Numbered from the stretch's first letter, positions 19,101-27,113 are shown. The stretch is DNA of 33,888 bases from Flavobacteriales bacterium (GCA_002401955.1 NVUQ01000092.1:1-33888); one strand, 5' to 3'. Made by a program: numbers and translations. Notes: generated from the letters alone by a model not told the origin.

Positions 19101-21248
19101 ATCATTAAATATCACATAATCTTCACTGGTACTATTAGCAGCGGCCATATGTATATCTCCGGCATGACAACCAAGCCCTAACATAAATGGATATTTACCA
19201 TTTTGATTTGGCCATAAATTTACATCATCAATGTTCTGATCAAACCCACCAGCAGCAGAAGAATGACCGTAAAAAGTCATTAATGCAACTCCATTTTCTA
19301 TGTAATCTTTAATTGTATCAGCAAGCGTTATTTGAATTGGTGCAGTAGAATTTTTTAAAAAAGAATGCACATCACCTCCAAACAAGGTATCTTCTATCGT
19401 TGTTTCATAATTGTTTAAATAATAAATAATTGACCCTTGTTCATTTGAAGTACTTCCCCCGCCAAAATGCAACACTCTTTTCATCCATTTATTCTCATCA
19501 AATGGATAAGATATAGGTTGTAAGGGATTTTCATAATCTATAATTTTATTTAAATACCATGTTATGTCTGTTCCTGTTTTTGCAGCAATTCTTCCTGTAG
19601 GAATAAGTGGTTCATTAACTGTTCCGTTTAAACCAGAGCTTAGCATATTATCAGATGCGGGATCTCCAAAAGAAGGAACTAAATTGTTTTTAAAATTAGC
19701 AGCATCTTTTCTAGACTGACTTGGTTTAATTGCCTTTCCTAATAAAAAAAGATAATTTGGTTGTGAAGGCCATACATCTGAAATGTAATCAATAAAATTT
19801 CTAATACTAAAAGGGTGTTTTTCTACACCATAAGCAAACTGATCATATAAATCGTCAATATTAAAAATTATTGGGTTTTGGGGGTTAGGTTTGCTTCCAA
19901 GCCCTGACGATCTATAAGCAGCGTAATCGTTTGCCTCTGTCATTAAACTAGAGTGCGTAATAATAACAAAAGCCGTATCAATAGCTACAGTTGAAAAATC
20001 TACAAAACTACCAGTACCACCAACAGGCACAAGATTAGTTATACTTTTTACCTCTCCATCCGAACCGATAAAACATTCAACCTCCGAAGCTATAGTGTTT
20101 GGCACCAAACATTTATGGATTCCTCCAGCAGAAACAACATCAATTCGTTTTCCATTGGTAATTTCATAAAAGATAACATTCCCTGTAGCATTAAAATTGT
20201 TAAAATTTAAATATGATTTCAATTCTGTTGGATGTAGCTCTACATAAAGATTATCAACAGTTGTTAACCCTTCCATATCCAATGTGTGTGGATATTTTAC
20301 CTTAATGTAAGAAATAGCTTGTTTAGCAGCAGAGGATCCTAAATCGTTAACACTCTCAAAGTTTATTGATGTAGTTGTTGCTCCTAAATCTACAATCGGA
20401 ATAGACATTTGAGCGTCAATTTTTTGATATCCCGAAAAAATGGAATCAAATTGATTAGCCCCCAAACTAATTCGTAAATGTTGATCTAGCGTTAAACCTG
20501 CAAAATCGGATTCTCCTAAAATTACAGCACTCATTATTGCATTTGGACCTAAAGTATAAGCGTTTGCTGTAGATATACTTTTTGATTTATTCGCTCCAAT
20601 TGTGTACCAATCATCAAACCATCCCTCTGTTGGCACATACCCCATAGACAGAGCTTTACCAAATGTTTGTCCATCGTAATAAACATACCCTGCTTGACCT
20701 GCTGAATGCCCAGAGGTATAATATTCAACAGCTTCTTTGTTAAAATAATTAATGGGGGTATAAACTGAAAAATTAGTATCTGTTTCTAATGTTAATCGAT
20801 TATTTGTGGTTAAAGAATTCCATGTTAAATAATAACAAATGGTATCGTTAAACAAGCTATAATATGGATTTGGATGGTTTGTTGCTCCTCCATAGAGGTT
20901 TTCATCCAACCAACCATCATTGTATTGCCCATAAAATTCAATAAAATCTGTCCCATCAAATGTTCCGTCTCCTTCTCCTTGAATGTAAAGCGGTACTTCT
21001 ACCCCTCTTGCAAATAATTGAAAATTTGCAGGATTTATACTTGATAATGGAATTCCTGAATTTGCTAAAACAGTAGAATCTATACGATAAATACCTGTTT
21101 CAGCTACTTTAAATTTATAGTATTGTTGTGAGTAATTTATCCAACTATTATTATAAGGTTGAGAAAATACAAGAGAAGTTAACCCTACAAAAAATGTAAG
21201 GAACAACAGTTTCTTAAAGTTCTTAATTATGTTATTGATATAAATCAA
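16179..21248 (-). CDS. porU2: C25-family peptidase, putative T9SS sortase PorU2
   Basis: A 1689-residue secreted protein. The signal peptide is about 29 residues (VFS|Q, Gln at mature position 1). A gingipain-like C25 domain occupies about 450-790: the likely catalytic pair is H662 in FYGHSSAAGGFD and C694 in LGLGCHAGD, spaced 32 residues as in gingipains. A CARDB-like beta domain follows at about 815-915, then further Ig-like and beta-rich stretches. The end (about 1575-1689) is a T9SS/FlgD-like domain with IFNYPNPFTTSTRF and a final GFGKMYLFR. The PorU sortase cleaves sorting domains and attaches cargo at the cell surface; PorU2 is a longer relative. I favour PorU2 over PorU for its length and its PorV2-like neighbour. 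Confidence 0.83.
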   Translation of the reverse strand: MIYINNIIKNFKKLLFLTFFVGLTSLVFSQPYNNSWINYSQQYYKFKVAETGIYRIDSTVLANSGIPLSSINPANFQLFARGVEVPLYIQGEGDGTFDGTDFIEFYGQYNDGWLDENLYGGATNHPNPYYSLFNDTICYYLTWNSLTTNNRLTLETDTNFSVYTPINYFNKEAVEYYTSGHSAGQAGYVYYDGQTFGKALSMGYVPTEGWFDDWYTIGANKSKSISTANAYTLGPNAIMSAVILGESDFAGLTLDQHLRISLGANQFDSIFSGYQKIDAQMSIPIVDLGATTTSINFESVNDLGSSAAKQAISYIKVKYPHTLDMEGLTTVDNLYVELHPTELKSYLNFNNFNATGNVIFYEITNGKRIDVVSAGGIHKCLVPNTIASEVECFIGSDGEVKSITNLVPVGGTGSFVDFSTVAIDTAFVIITHSSLMTEANDYAAYRSSGLGSKPNPQNPIIFNIDDLYDQFAYGVEKHPFSIRNFIDYISDVWPSQPNYLFLLGKAIKPSQSRKDAANFKNNLVPSFGDPASDNMLSSGLNGTVNEPLIPTGRIAAKTGTDITWYLNKIIDYENPLQPISYPFDENKWMKRVLHFGGGSTSNEQGSIIYYLNNYETTIEDTLFGGDVHSFLKNSTAPIQITLADTIKDYIENGVALMTFYGHSSAAGGFDQNIDDVNLWPNQNGKYPFMLGLGCHAGDIHMAAANSTSEDYVIFNDKGVIGYLSSVGTETISDLNVFAREFHNNLAYSNYGGSVGGHIKNTNMQQIGVNQRTAAGMTLHGDPSLVINSFDKPDYMIEAPTVTFNPSVVTSDIDSFDINVLVTNLGRAVNDIVVLEVIRNFPGTSFTDTIYTSVFPCNNYQQTISFTMPVDIVRGLGLNEFTITIDAANAVTESFENNNVVTTSLNILSGEIIPVYPYEFMIVPDTFLELTTLKASTAFPFEPAKDYIFEIDTTDYFNSPIKQSTTINSVGGVVSWTPTMYLSEDSVVYFWRVSKDSVDATGYNWRGRSFQRIQGKEGWEQAHFFQFENDGYEFTKHNRPTRHFSFVNDLKELKATNHGKADWGELNQVAYYIAGVRKGKNAFGTPCAIHVAVLDSVTLEPWSADERNHGQDNVLGWNNGSTRNCFVFRHNLTQMAALETFIKDTVPSGNHILMWSVYIVNLSNFTDSIQPSLRNYFNTVMGAPQMETIPNLYPFILYHQKGNPASTIEVIGDSITHKGLLLTKTLVTSANYGNIFSEIMGPAVRWDSLSWRMSSLESPTTKDSTVLNVIGVNASGIETVLINNLPTDSGDIRITTQVDASLYPYLKLHAHLTDDSLLTAPQLDRWQITYEGVPEAALDPSIYFSIQNDTVDEGIDITVSIAVKNISPYNMDSLLISFAVMDKYNNIQFLPYDRQKPLLSDSVIMATITFSTVGIAGLNSLLVDVNPNNDQLEQYHFNNVAQIPFYVNADKINPILDVTFDGIHILDGDIVSPKANIVIELTDENQYLLLDDTSAYAVYISTPNGAEERIYFYSGVVERMQFVAASLPKNNSKIILQGDFPEDGKYKLRVQASDRTQNNSGNFDYIISFEVVNRSTITNIFNYPNPFTTSTRFVFTLTGSEIPEVFKIQIMTITGKVVREIHRDELGAINIGRNISDFAWDGTDTYGDRLANGLYLYHVVTKINSEDIEHRDTSADGYFKKGFGKMYLFR

Positions 21249-21346
21249 ACTAATAAGCAGTCATTAAAACACTTACACTACGTATTTACACGTAAATGGT
21301 GGTTGCATAAAATTACGAAATAATTGGGGTTAATTAACAAAAATTC

Positions 21347-22438
21347 TTACTCAAATCTCTTTTGAGCCTGATACTGCTTGTTGATATCAAATCGCAAAGA
21401 AAATATGTTTGAATATAAGGCGTCTGATTGATCTCCAATATCAGAAAAAGCATAATCAAGTGCTATACCTCTAAACTGGATTCCAACACCAAAATTAGGC
21501 TGATAAGTGATTTTATCGTTTTTCAAAATATCAGTCACCTTTTGGAAATTTCCGACTCCTAACCTTAAGAAAACCATCTTACTATACCCTACTTCTATTC
21601 CCATGTGAGGGTCAACACTTACAGGGTCTCCAGTAATTAATACATTTCTTTTTCCATCCGTAGATAAGTCAAAATCAATCTCTCCAAGCATGTTAAATTT
21701 ATTACTAATCTTAACTTCTCTTCCTATCCCTAAAATAACTTTTGGCATAGTAACTTCTGTGGAGCTTGTTGGTATTTCATTGCCTGTAGCATGAAAAACA
21801 TCAATTGTTTCTTCATCTAAAGAAAAGCTCCATGCATTAAAGGTTGAAGTAACATCTCTTGCCATCAATCCCAATTTCCATTTTTTAAGATCATATTGAA
21901 TTCCGAAATCCAAACCAAAACCCCAAGCTTTCGCAAAATCTCCTATTTGTCGATAAATAATTTTAACATTTGCTCCATATCTTAATCCTTTTATTTTAGA
22001 TTTTCGGGCATAAGAAAACATAAAGGCATAATCAGCTACCGAAAACGAAGTAATCCTATCATAATCAACATTTCCATCGGCATCTATTAATTGTGTTGTA
22101 TTGGGGATATCATCAACTCCAAAACGTATAATAGAGAACCCAAATGCACTTGCACTATCAATATTAGCTGCAAAAGCACCGTAATCATACTTTGCAATCC
22201 CAGCAAAATATTCGGCATGCATTAAACCAATTTGAAAATCTTTTTTAATTTGCGTTAACCCTGCAGGGTTCCAATAGCCAGAAGTAACATCATTTACTGT
22301 TGTTACATAAGAATTAGACATCCCTAAAGCTCTAGCACCAACACCAATAGATAAAAATTCATTACTAAATTTTGGTGCTGATTGCGAAAACACATCAGAA
22401 ACACATAAAACCAAAATGATGAATATTACTTTTTTCAT
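21347..22438 (-). CDS. porV2: PorV/PorQ-family outer-membrane protein, putative PorV2
   Basis: A 363-residue exported protein with signal peptide ending DVFS|Q. Mature residues begin with FLSIGVGARALGMSNSYVT, the signature opening of PorV/PorQ proteins (UPF0164), followed by a 14-strand FadL-like barrel pattern; GYWNPAGLTQ is also typical. PorV shuttles T9SS cargo from the translocon to the PorU sortase. It is encoded directly upstream of porU2 (98 bp gap) on the same strand, which supports a dedicated partner. It is shorter than canonical PorV. The PorV2 name follows the neighbour; assignment to the PorV/PorQ family is much firmer than the subfamily. Confidence 0.85.
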   Translation of the reverse strand: MKKVIFIILVLCVSDVFSQSAPKFSNEFLSIGVGARALGMSNSYVTTVNDVTSGYWNPAGLTQIKKDFQIGLMHAEYFAGIAKYDYGAFAANIDSASAFGFSIIRFGVDDIPNTTQLIDADGNVDYDRITSFSVADYAFMFSYARKSKIKGLRYGANVKIIYRQIGDFAKAWGFGLDFGIQYDLKKWKLGLMARDVTSTFNAWSFSLDEETIDVFHATGNEIPTSSTEVTMPKVILGIGREVKISNKFNMLGEIDFDLSTDGKRNVLITGDPVSVDPHMGIEVGYSKMVFLRLGVGNFQKVTDILKNDKITYQPNFGVGIQFRGIALDYAFSDIGDQSDALYSNIFSLRFDINKQYQAQKRFE

Positions 22439-22602
22439 TCAATGCTAAAATAGGTACGAAAATTAATACTTTATCGGCAAATAACACAAATTCTGTAATT
22501 ATTTAAGTTTTCTTTTCGCTATTGAGAAACTGTATTCGTAATGTTTTATTGTTTCCAACATCAAAAATAAAATAGATTTATGTTCTAAAAAATTTAAATG
22601 AT

Positions 22603-22610
22603 TAATTTTG
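22603..22610 (+). promoter_or_regulatory. -7 box (TAATTTTG) for pssA
   Basis: An exact TAnnTTTG match ending 6 nt before the ATG at 22617. The TTG at 22608 overlaps the box and is not the likely start. The mRNA may begin at the start codon. Confidence 0.5.
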
Positions 22611-22616
22611 TCACTT

Positions 22617-23372
22617 ATGAAAAATCAGATTCCAAATTCAATTACAATATTAAGTTTAGTTTTAGCTTGTTTGGCTATAATTTTAACTTTTGAAGGAGAA
22701 TTAGCTATTGCTGCTTATCTTCTTATTGGATCTTGTGTTTGTGATTTTTTTGATGGTTTTGCTGCTCGAGCATTAAAAGTAAACAATCCTATTGGTAAAG
22801 AAATAGATTCGTTGGTAGATATGATTGCCTTTGGTGTTGCTCCTGCAATGTTATTATATCAAGTAACCAAAATGGCTCAAGAAACACAACAAATTCAGCT
22901 TTTAATAGATTACCCTTGGTTACATTATATGGTTTTTTCTATTCCTATTTTTTCTGCAATACGATTGGCAAAGTTTAACATTGATACACGACAAACAAGT
23001 TCGTTTATAGGGTTAGCAGTTCCTGCTCATGCATCATTTTACATCTTTATTGTGTTGCTTTATCTCTATCCAAATCTACCTCAAATCATTAATGTTACTG
23101 ACTTTATTACCCCTATCGTTTCTAACCCTTTAGTTCTACTAGGGCTTAGTGTTTTACTTTCCTTAATGTTAGTTGCTGAAGTACCAATGTTTTCTCTAAA
23201 GTTTAAAAACATGAAATGGAAAGACAATGCCCTGGCTTTTAACTTTATTTTACTTTGGTTTATAATGCTCATTTTCATGAACATTGTTGCAATGCCCGTT
23301 ATCGTTATCTTCTATATTGTTTGGTCAATTATTCTAAACTTTAAGAATAACTCTAAATCTGTTACTGCTTAA
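22617..23372 (+). CDS. pssA: CDP-diacylglycerol-serine O-phosphatidyltransferase
   Basis: A 251-residue integral membrane enzyme making phosphatidylserine from CDP-diacylglycerol and serine, the precursor of phosphatidylethanolamine. The complete CDP-alcohol phosphotransferase motif is present: D46-G47-x2-A50-R51-x8-G60-x3-D64-x3-D68 in DGFAARALKVNNPIGKEIDS. Hydrophobic segments cover most of the chain. I start the gene at the ATG at 22617 (MKNQIPNSIT); an open frame extends to a TTG at 22608, but that lies in the probable -7 box. The stop is 2 nt before the tadA start, so the two are cotranscribed. No psd gene is in the window. Confidence 0.92.
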   Translation: MKNQIPNSITILSLVLACLAIILTFEGELAIAAYLLIGSCVCDFFDGFAARALKVNNPIGKEIDSLVDMIAFGVAPAMLLYQVTKMAQETQQIQLLIDYPWLHYMVFSIPIFSAIRLAKFNIDTRQTSSFIGLAVPAHASFYIFIVLLYLYPNLPQIINVTDFITPIVSNPLVLLGLSVLLSLMLVAEVPMFSLKFKNMKWKDNALAFNFILLWFIMLIFMNIVAMPVIVIFYIVWSIILNFKNNSKSVTA

Positions 23373-23374
23373 AA

Positions 23375-23821
23375 ATGCTATCTGTTTTTTCTGATGATCA
23401 TTTTATGAAAGAAGCTTTTAAGGAAGCAAAAAAAGCTTTTGATGAAGATGAAGTGCCTGTTGGTGCAATTGTCGTTTGTGACAACAAAATTATTGCACGA
23501 GCCCACAACATGACTGAACGATTAAATGATGTTACTGCCCATGCAGAAATGCTCGTTTTTACTTCTGCAACTGATTTTTTAGGTGGAAAATATTTAAATG
23601 AATGCACCCTTTACGTTACGCTTGAACCATGTGTAATGTGTGCAGGAGCTAGCTATTGGGCTCAACTCAAAAAAGTAGTTTATGGGGCTAGTGATGAAAA
23701 AAGAGGGTTTGCAAAGCACCAAGAAAACCTATTACATCCTAAAACAGAAATTGTAAACGGAATAATGGAAAAAGAATGTGGTGATTTATTGACTACTTTT
23801 TTTAAATCAAAAAGAAACTAA
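23375..23821 (+). CDS. tadA: tRNA-specific adenosine deaminase
   Basis: A 148-residue zinc deaminase that makes inosine at the wobble position of tRNA-Arg. The active site is intact: H56-A57-E58 in VTAHAEM (zinc ligand and proton shuttle) and P85-C86-x2-C89 in LEPCVMCAGA. Length and the VPVGAIVV start region are typical. The start is 2 nt after the pssA stop. The stop TAA (23819-23821) overlaps the stop of the convergent response regulator on the other strand (23818-23820). Guanine and cytosine deaminases share the fold, but the full motif context fits TadA. Confidence 0.93.
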   Translation: MLSVFSDDHFMKEAFKEAKKAFDEDEVPVGAIVVCDNKIIARAHNMTERLNDVTAHAEMLVFTSATDFLGGKYLNECTLYVTLEPCVMCAGASYWAQLKKVVYGASDEKRGFAKHQENLLHPKTEIVNGIMEKECGDLLTTFFKSKRN

Positions 23822-24558
23822 ATTCCTAAAATAGATTTAAGCTCTTGGTATCGAGAACGACTCACTTTTAAACTTACATCACTTTTTAGCATTACCTGAT
23901 AAGTATCTTTTCCAAACTTTTCTATCTTTTTTATCTCAGATATATTCACAATATAAGAACGGTGAATTCTGATGAATTTTGACGCATCCAAATGTTCTTC
24001 ATAAAACTTCATAGTTTGATGTTTTAGATGTTTGGCAGCAGCTGTATGTATCATCACATAATCATCTTCCGATTCAATATAAACTATTTCATTTAAAGGG
24101 ATTACATGTATGTTATTATTGGATTTTACAACTACCCTATCTATACTTGTATTTTCTGAAACATGTGTTTTAAGCTGACTAATACTTTCTAAAGAATTAT
24201 TATTCTCTTTTTGAGACACTTTAGCTAATGCTTTATCAAACCGTTCTTGAGAAAATGGTTTTAATAAATAATCTACAGCATTCAAATCAAAAGCCTTAAT
24301 TGCAAACTCATCATAAGCTGTTGTAAATATGATGTGAGGAGCATCTTCAACTAACTCTAATAGTTCGAGCCCAGTTAATTTGGGCATCTGAACATCTAAA
24401 AAAACAAGATCTGGGTTTAATTCATTAATCGCTTTTAAACCACTAAAACCATCAGAAAATTCACCAATTAATTCGATATCATTATGAGTTAAAAGGTAAT
24501 TTTTAACTAAATCTCTAGCTAATTTTTCATCTTCAATAATAATGGCTCGCTTAGTCAT
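23818..24558 (-). CDS. LytTR-family response regulator
   Basis: A 246-residue two-component regulator. The receiver domain (residues 1-120) has the acidic pair E9/D10, the phosphoacceptor D55 in LVFLDVQMP and the conserved Lys in LKPF. The C-terminal LytTR DNA-binding domain (about 140-245) includes IPLNEIVYIESEDDYVMIHT and FIRIHRSYIVNISEI. The start overlaps the end of the kinase gene by 8 bp, so the pair is translationally coupled. Its stop codon overlaps that of tadA on the opposite strand. The target genes are unknown. Confidence 0.95.
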   Translation of the reverse strand: MTKRAIIIEDEKLARDLVKNYLLTHNDIELIGEFSDGFSGLKAINELNPDLVFLDVQMPKLTGLELLELVEDAPHIIFTTAYDEFAIKAFDLNAVDYLLKPFSQERFDKALAKVSQKENNNSLESISQLKTHVSENTSIDRVVVKSNNNIHVIPLNEIVYIESEDDYVMIHTAAAKHLKHQTMKFYEEHLDASKFIRIHRSYIVNISEIKKIEKFGKDTYQVMLKSDVSLKVSRSRYQELKSILGI

Positions 24559-25597
24559 TTTGTGGAATATTTATAACAACTGTAAATGTTTGTTCTGATT
24601 TGTTAATCGTTAGTAAATCATTCTTTTTATAAATTAAAAACAATCGTTCTCTAATGTTTTTCAACCCTATTCCTTCTCCTTTTGTTGGCTTAGCCTTAGG
24701 ATCAAAATCATTTTGCAAAGAAAGTTGAAGTCCATTTTGATTTAGCTCTGCATTTAAAATTATATGTATAGTGTCTATACTTTCGTACACTCCATGTTTT
24801 ATAGCATTTTCAAATAATGGTTGCAAGGTCATTGCTGGAATATTGGCTGCTAAGGTTTTTTCATCACAATTAAATTGAAAACTTAATCGCTCTCCAAAAC
24901 GGATTTTTTCTATGTCTAAATATAGCTTAATGTTCTCTAATTCTGTTTTTAACGTAGTTATTTGTTTTCGCTCATTACTTAAAGAGTATCTTAAATATTC
25001 TGAAAGCTTAATAATCATTTCTTGTGCTTTTTGAGGACTTGTAATCGTTAATGAACTCACAGAGTTTAAACTATTAAACAGAAAATGAGGGTTAATTTGA
25101 TTTTTTAGCGCACTTAACTCCACTTCTTTAATTAATGTTTTAAGATTAGATTCTTGTTTAATTTTTTCTTGAATATCTTGATAATAAACCACTACATAGT
25201 ATACCAAAATAAATAGGGAATAATAAAACATTCCGCTAATAATTCGCCAAGGAAATGAACCATCTAAAAAAGATAAATAATGAACATCGCTTATCGTATA
25301 CTTTAAAATTAAGTAGCCCGTTATCAGCCAGAAACCAATAATTAGTAATGATGAAACGATATGACTCGAAAATAAAATAAGAAAGTTTTGATTAGATTTA
25401 TTATAACGAACTAAATACCATAAACTAATCCCTAGAAAAGCAAAAAAAACATTAAACAACAAGCTATCTGCCACAGAAACCCCAACAGACAAGCCATAAT
25501 AAAAATGCATAACAGCAAAGTGTGCTCCAATAATTATGGACCACACCATTGCGTAATTAATTAAGTAATTTTTATTGCTTGTTATTGGGTTTAACAT
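24551..25597 (-). CDS. LytS-type sensor histidine kinase
   Basis: A 348-residue membrane kinase. Four hydrophobic segments fill residues 10-140 with little periplasmic domain. A short coiled-coil leads to the His_kinase domain (pfam06580 type) with phospho-His H171 in NQINPHFLFNSLN. The ATP-binding part has the N box in LQPLFENAIKHGV and the G box GEGIGLKNIRERL. No sensor domain other than the membrane segments is seen, so sensing within the membrane is likely. It lies 71 bp downstream of the LiaF-like gene and overlaps its response regulator. Confidence 0.95.
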   Translation of the reverse strand: MLNPITSNKNYLINYAMVWSIIIGAHFAVMHFYYGLSVGVSVADSLLFNVFFAFLGISLWYLVRYNKSNQNFLILFSSHIVSSLLIIGFWLITGYLILKYTISDVHYLSFLDGSFPWRIISGMFYYSLFILVYYVVVYYQDIQEKIKQESNLKTLIKEVELSALKNQINPHFLFNSLNSVSSLTITSPQKAQEMIIKLSEYLRYSLSNERKQITTLKTELENIKLYLDIEKIRFGERLSFQFNCDEKTLAANIPAMTLQPLFENAIKHGVYESIDTIHIILNAELNQNGLQLSLQNDFDPKAKPTKGEGIGLKNIRERLFLIYKKNDLLTINKSEQTFTVVINIPQND

Positions 25598-25668
25598 CTT
25601 TGCTTTAAAAGTAAGAATTTGTTTTGTTAACTAACAGCCCGTTAATTAACCTCTAGAGAGGGCGAAAC

Positions 25669-26382
25669 TTAATAGCTTTTTACTTCTCCTCCTCCAAAAA
25701 TAGTAAATCCTTTAATTACTAATGTCTTTTTAAATTCACCATCTGTCAATTCAACAGGACCTCTTTTATCATCAAATCCTCCAAAAATTGATGTAACATC
25801 CACCTGCACTTCCCAACCTCTAGGAACAGTTATCTCTGCTCCTCCAAACATGGTAAAAACATCAACTTCACATTCATTATCTCTAAGACTTGCTCCAGTT
25901 AAATCTATTTCGCTTCCACCAAAAATACTCGTTACTTTTCCTCCTATAAATTGATCTGAAGTGATTTTTCTATTTCCACCACCGAACAATGTTAGCATAT
26001 CTATACAATGTTCTGATGATTCATTATTACCAAAACTTCTGTGTCTGTTTTTAACAGTAACCATCAGTACTCCTATTACAATAAAAATTGCTGGCCAAAA
26101 CATTTCTCTTACCTCAAAAGGGATATCAAACATTTTAGGTAGTATAAAAAATGTACCTATAGATATTAATATTAATCCTGAGCGATAATTCGCTTTAGTT
26201 AAAATGTTTGCAACTCCTATACCTATTAATAACATTTGCCAGGAAATAATTATATGACTAATACTTGCCGGAATTATGTCCATTTTTTTAGCTATTAATA
26301 CTGCTCCTACAACTATAAAAATAATTCCTAGTAGGGAACGTTTATTACTTTTTCTTTTACTGTGTTTTTCTATTGATTTCAT
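25669..26382 (-). CDS. LiaF-like membrane protein
   Basis: A 237-residue protein. The first 110 residues form about four hydrophobic helices (LLGIIFIVVGAVLIAKK, ILISWQ-type segments, and a helix near 90-110), resembling the LiaI/LiaF transmembrane region. The C-terminal domain (about 130-237) carries LiaF-type glycine-rich beta repeats: LFGGGNRKI, SIFGGSEIDL, MFGGAEITVP, SIFGGFDDK and IFGGGEVKSY. In Firmicutes, LiaF restrains a kinase in cell-envelope stress sensing. Here it heads the operon with a LytS/LytTR pair, so a restraining or sensing role is plausible but inferred. The predicted promoter is at 26408-26438. Confidence 0.83.
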   Translation of the reverse strand: MKSIEKHSKRKSNKRSLLGIIFIVVGAVLIAKKMDIIPASISHIIISWQMLLIGIGVANILTKANYRSGLILISIGTFFILPKMFDIPFEVREMFWPAIFIVIGVLMVTVKNRHRSFGNNESSEHCIDMLTLFGGGNRKITSDQFIGGKVTSIFGGSEIDLTGASLRDNECEVDVFTMFGGAEITVPRGWEVQVDVTSIFGGFDDKRGPVELTDGEFKKTLVIKGFTIFGGGEVKSY

Positions 26383-26407
26383 AATATTTGTTTTTTAAAT
26401 TATAATT

Positions 26408-26438
26408 CAAATGTAAGTTGACGTACTGGGGTATGAAA
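26408..26438 (-). promoter_or_regulatory. Promoter of the liaF-like operon
   Basis: On the minus strand, TTTC (26438-26435, one mismatch from TTTG), a 19-nt spacer and TACATTTG (26415-26408, exact -7 consensus), followed 25 nt later by the start codon at 26382. This is the best-spaced promoter in the window. Confidence 0.6.
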
Positions 26439-26528
26439 TAGTTATTAGGTGAGTTGCAGTAAATTTTCGGTAAATGGGGAGTTTGAAATTAATACTTCAA
26501 TGAATTAATGTAAGAATGTTATAATTGG

Positions 26529-26536
26529 TAACTTTG
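26529..26536 (+). promoter_or_regulatory. -7 box (TAACTTTG) for the bacilliredoxin gene
   Basis: An exact TAnnTTTG match 29 nt before the ATG at 26566, in the divergent gap shared with the liaF-like promoter. No clear -33 element. Confidence 0.5.
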
Positions 26537-26565
26537 ATGTATAATTTAACTTTAATATAAAATAT

Positions 26566-26976
26566 ATGTATCCACCAGAATTAGTAGCTCCAATGAAAGA
26601 AGAATTAACTTCTGTGGGCTTTGAAGATTTAACAACTGTTGAACAAGTTGATGCAGCTATAACTGCTGAAGGAACTACTTTAGTAATTATCAACTCTGTT
26701 TGTGGTTGTGCTGCTGCAAATGCAAGACCAGCGGCTAAAATGTCGATTACCAACGATAAAAAACCAAATAAAATAACTACTGTTTTTGCGGGTGTTGATG
26801 GCGAAGCTGTTGCTCAAGTAAGAAAATATATGCTTCCTTACCCTCCATCATCACCAAGCATGGCTTTATTTAAAGATGGAAAAATAGTGCATTGTATAGA
26901 AAGACACCACATTGAAGGAAGACCTGCTGAAATGATTGCTGAAAATTTAGCAGAAGCTTTTAACGAGTATTGCTAG
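26566..26976 (+). CDS. BrxA/BrxB-family bacilliredoxin
   Basis: A 136-residue thioredoxin-like protein with a CGC active site, C46-G-C48 in NSVCGCAAANARP. Bacilliredoxins remove bacillithiol from mixed disulfides on proteins. A further C-terminal Cys (C136, last residue) and Cys in IVHCIERHH are present. Full length for the family (about 135-145 residues). It is divergent from the liaF-like operon and followed by a terminator, so it is a single-gene unit. Bacillithiol biosynthesis genes are not in the window; many Bacteroidota do make this thiol. Confidence 0.92.
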   Translation: MYPPELVAPMKEELTSVGFEDLTTVEQVDAAITAEGTTLVIINSVCGCAAANARPAAKMSITNDKKPNKITTVFAGVDGEAVAQVRKYMLPYPPSSPSMALFKDGKIVHCIERHHIEGRPAEMIAENLAEAFNEYC

Positions 26977-27053
26977 CGGAAAATTTCAACTATAATTAAC
27001 TACGTTAACTCCCTGTAAACTAGCGATAAAATTTTAGTTATTTTTTGAACAAC

Positions 27054-27083
27054 AAAAGCCTTGAAAATTTTCAAGGCTTTTTT
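27054..27083 (+). terminator. Intrinsic terminator after the bacilliredoxin gene
   Basis: A perfect inverted repeat, AAAAGCCTTGAAAA against TTTTCAAGGCTTTT with extra T residues. It lies in the gap before rpoN and argues against any start codon for rpoN as early as 27061. Confidence 0.88.
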
Positions 27084-27105
27084 ATTATATCGCTTACACC
27101 TTTCT

Positions 27106-27113
27106 TATATTTG
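27106..27113 (+). promoter_or_regulatory. -7 box (TATATTTG) for rpoN
   Basis: An exact TAnnTTTG match 37 nt before the ATG at 27151, just downstream of the terminator. Confidence 0.5.

Noticed and set aside
22608-22616. TTG start for pssA
   Set aside because: It overlaps the probable -7 box; the ATG 9 nt later gives the usual N-terminus.
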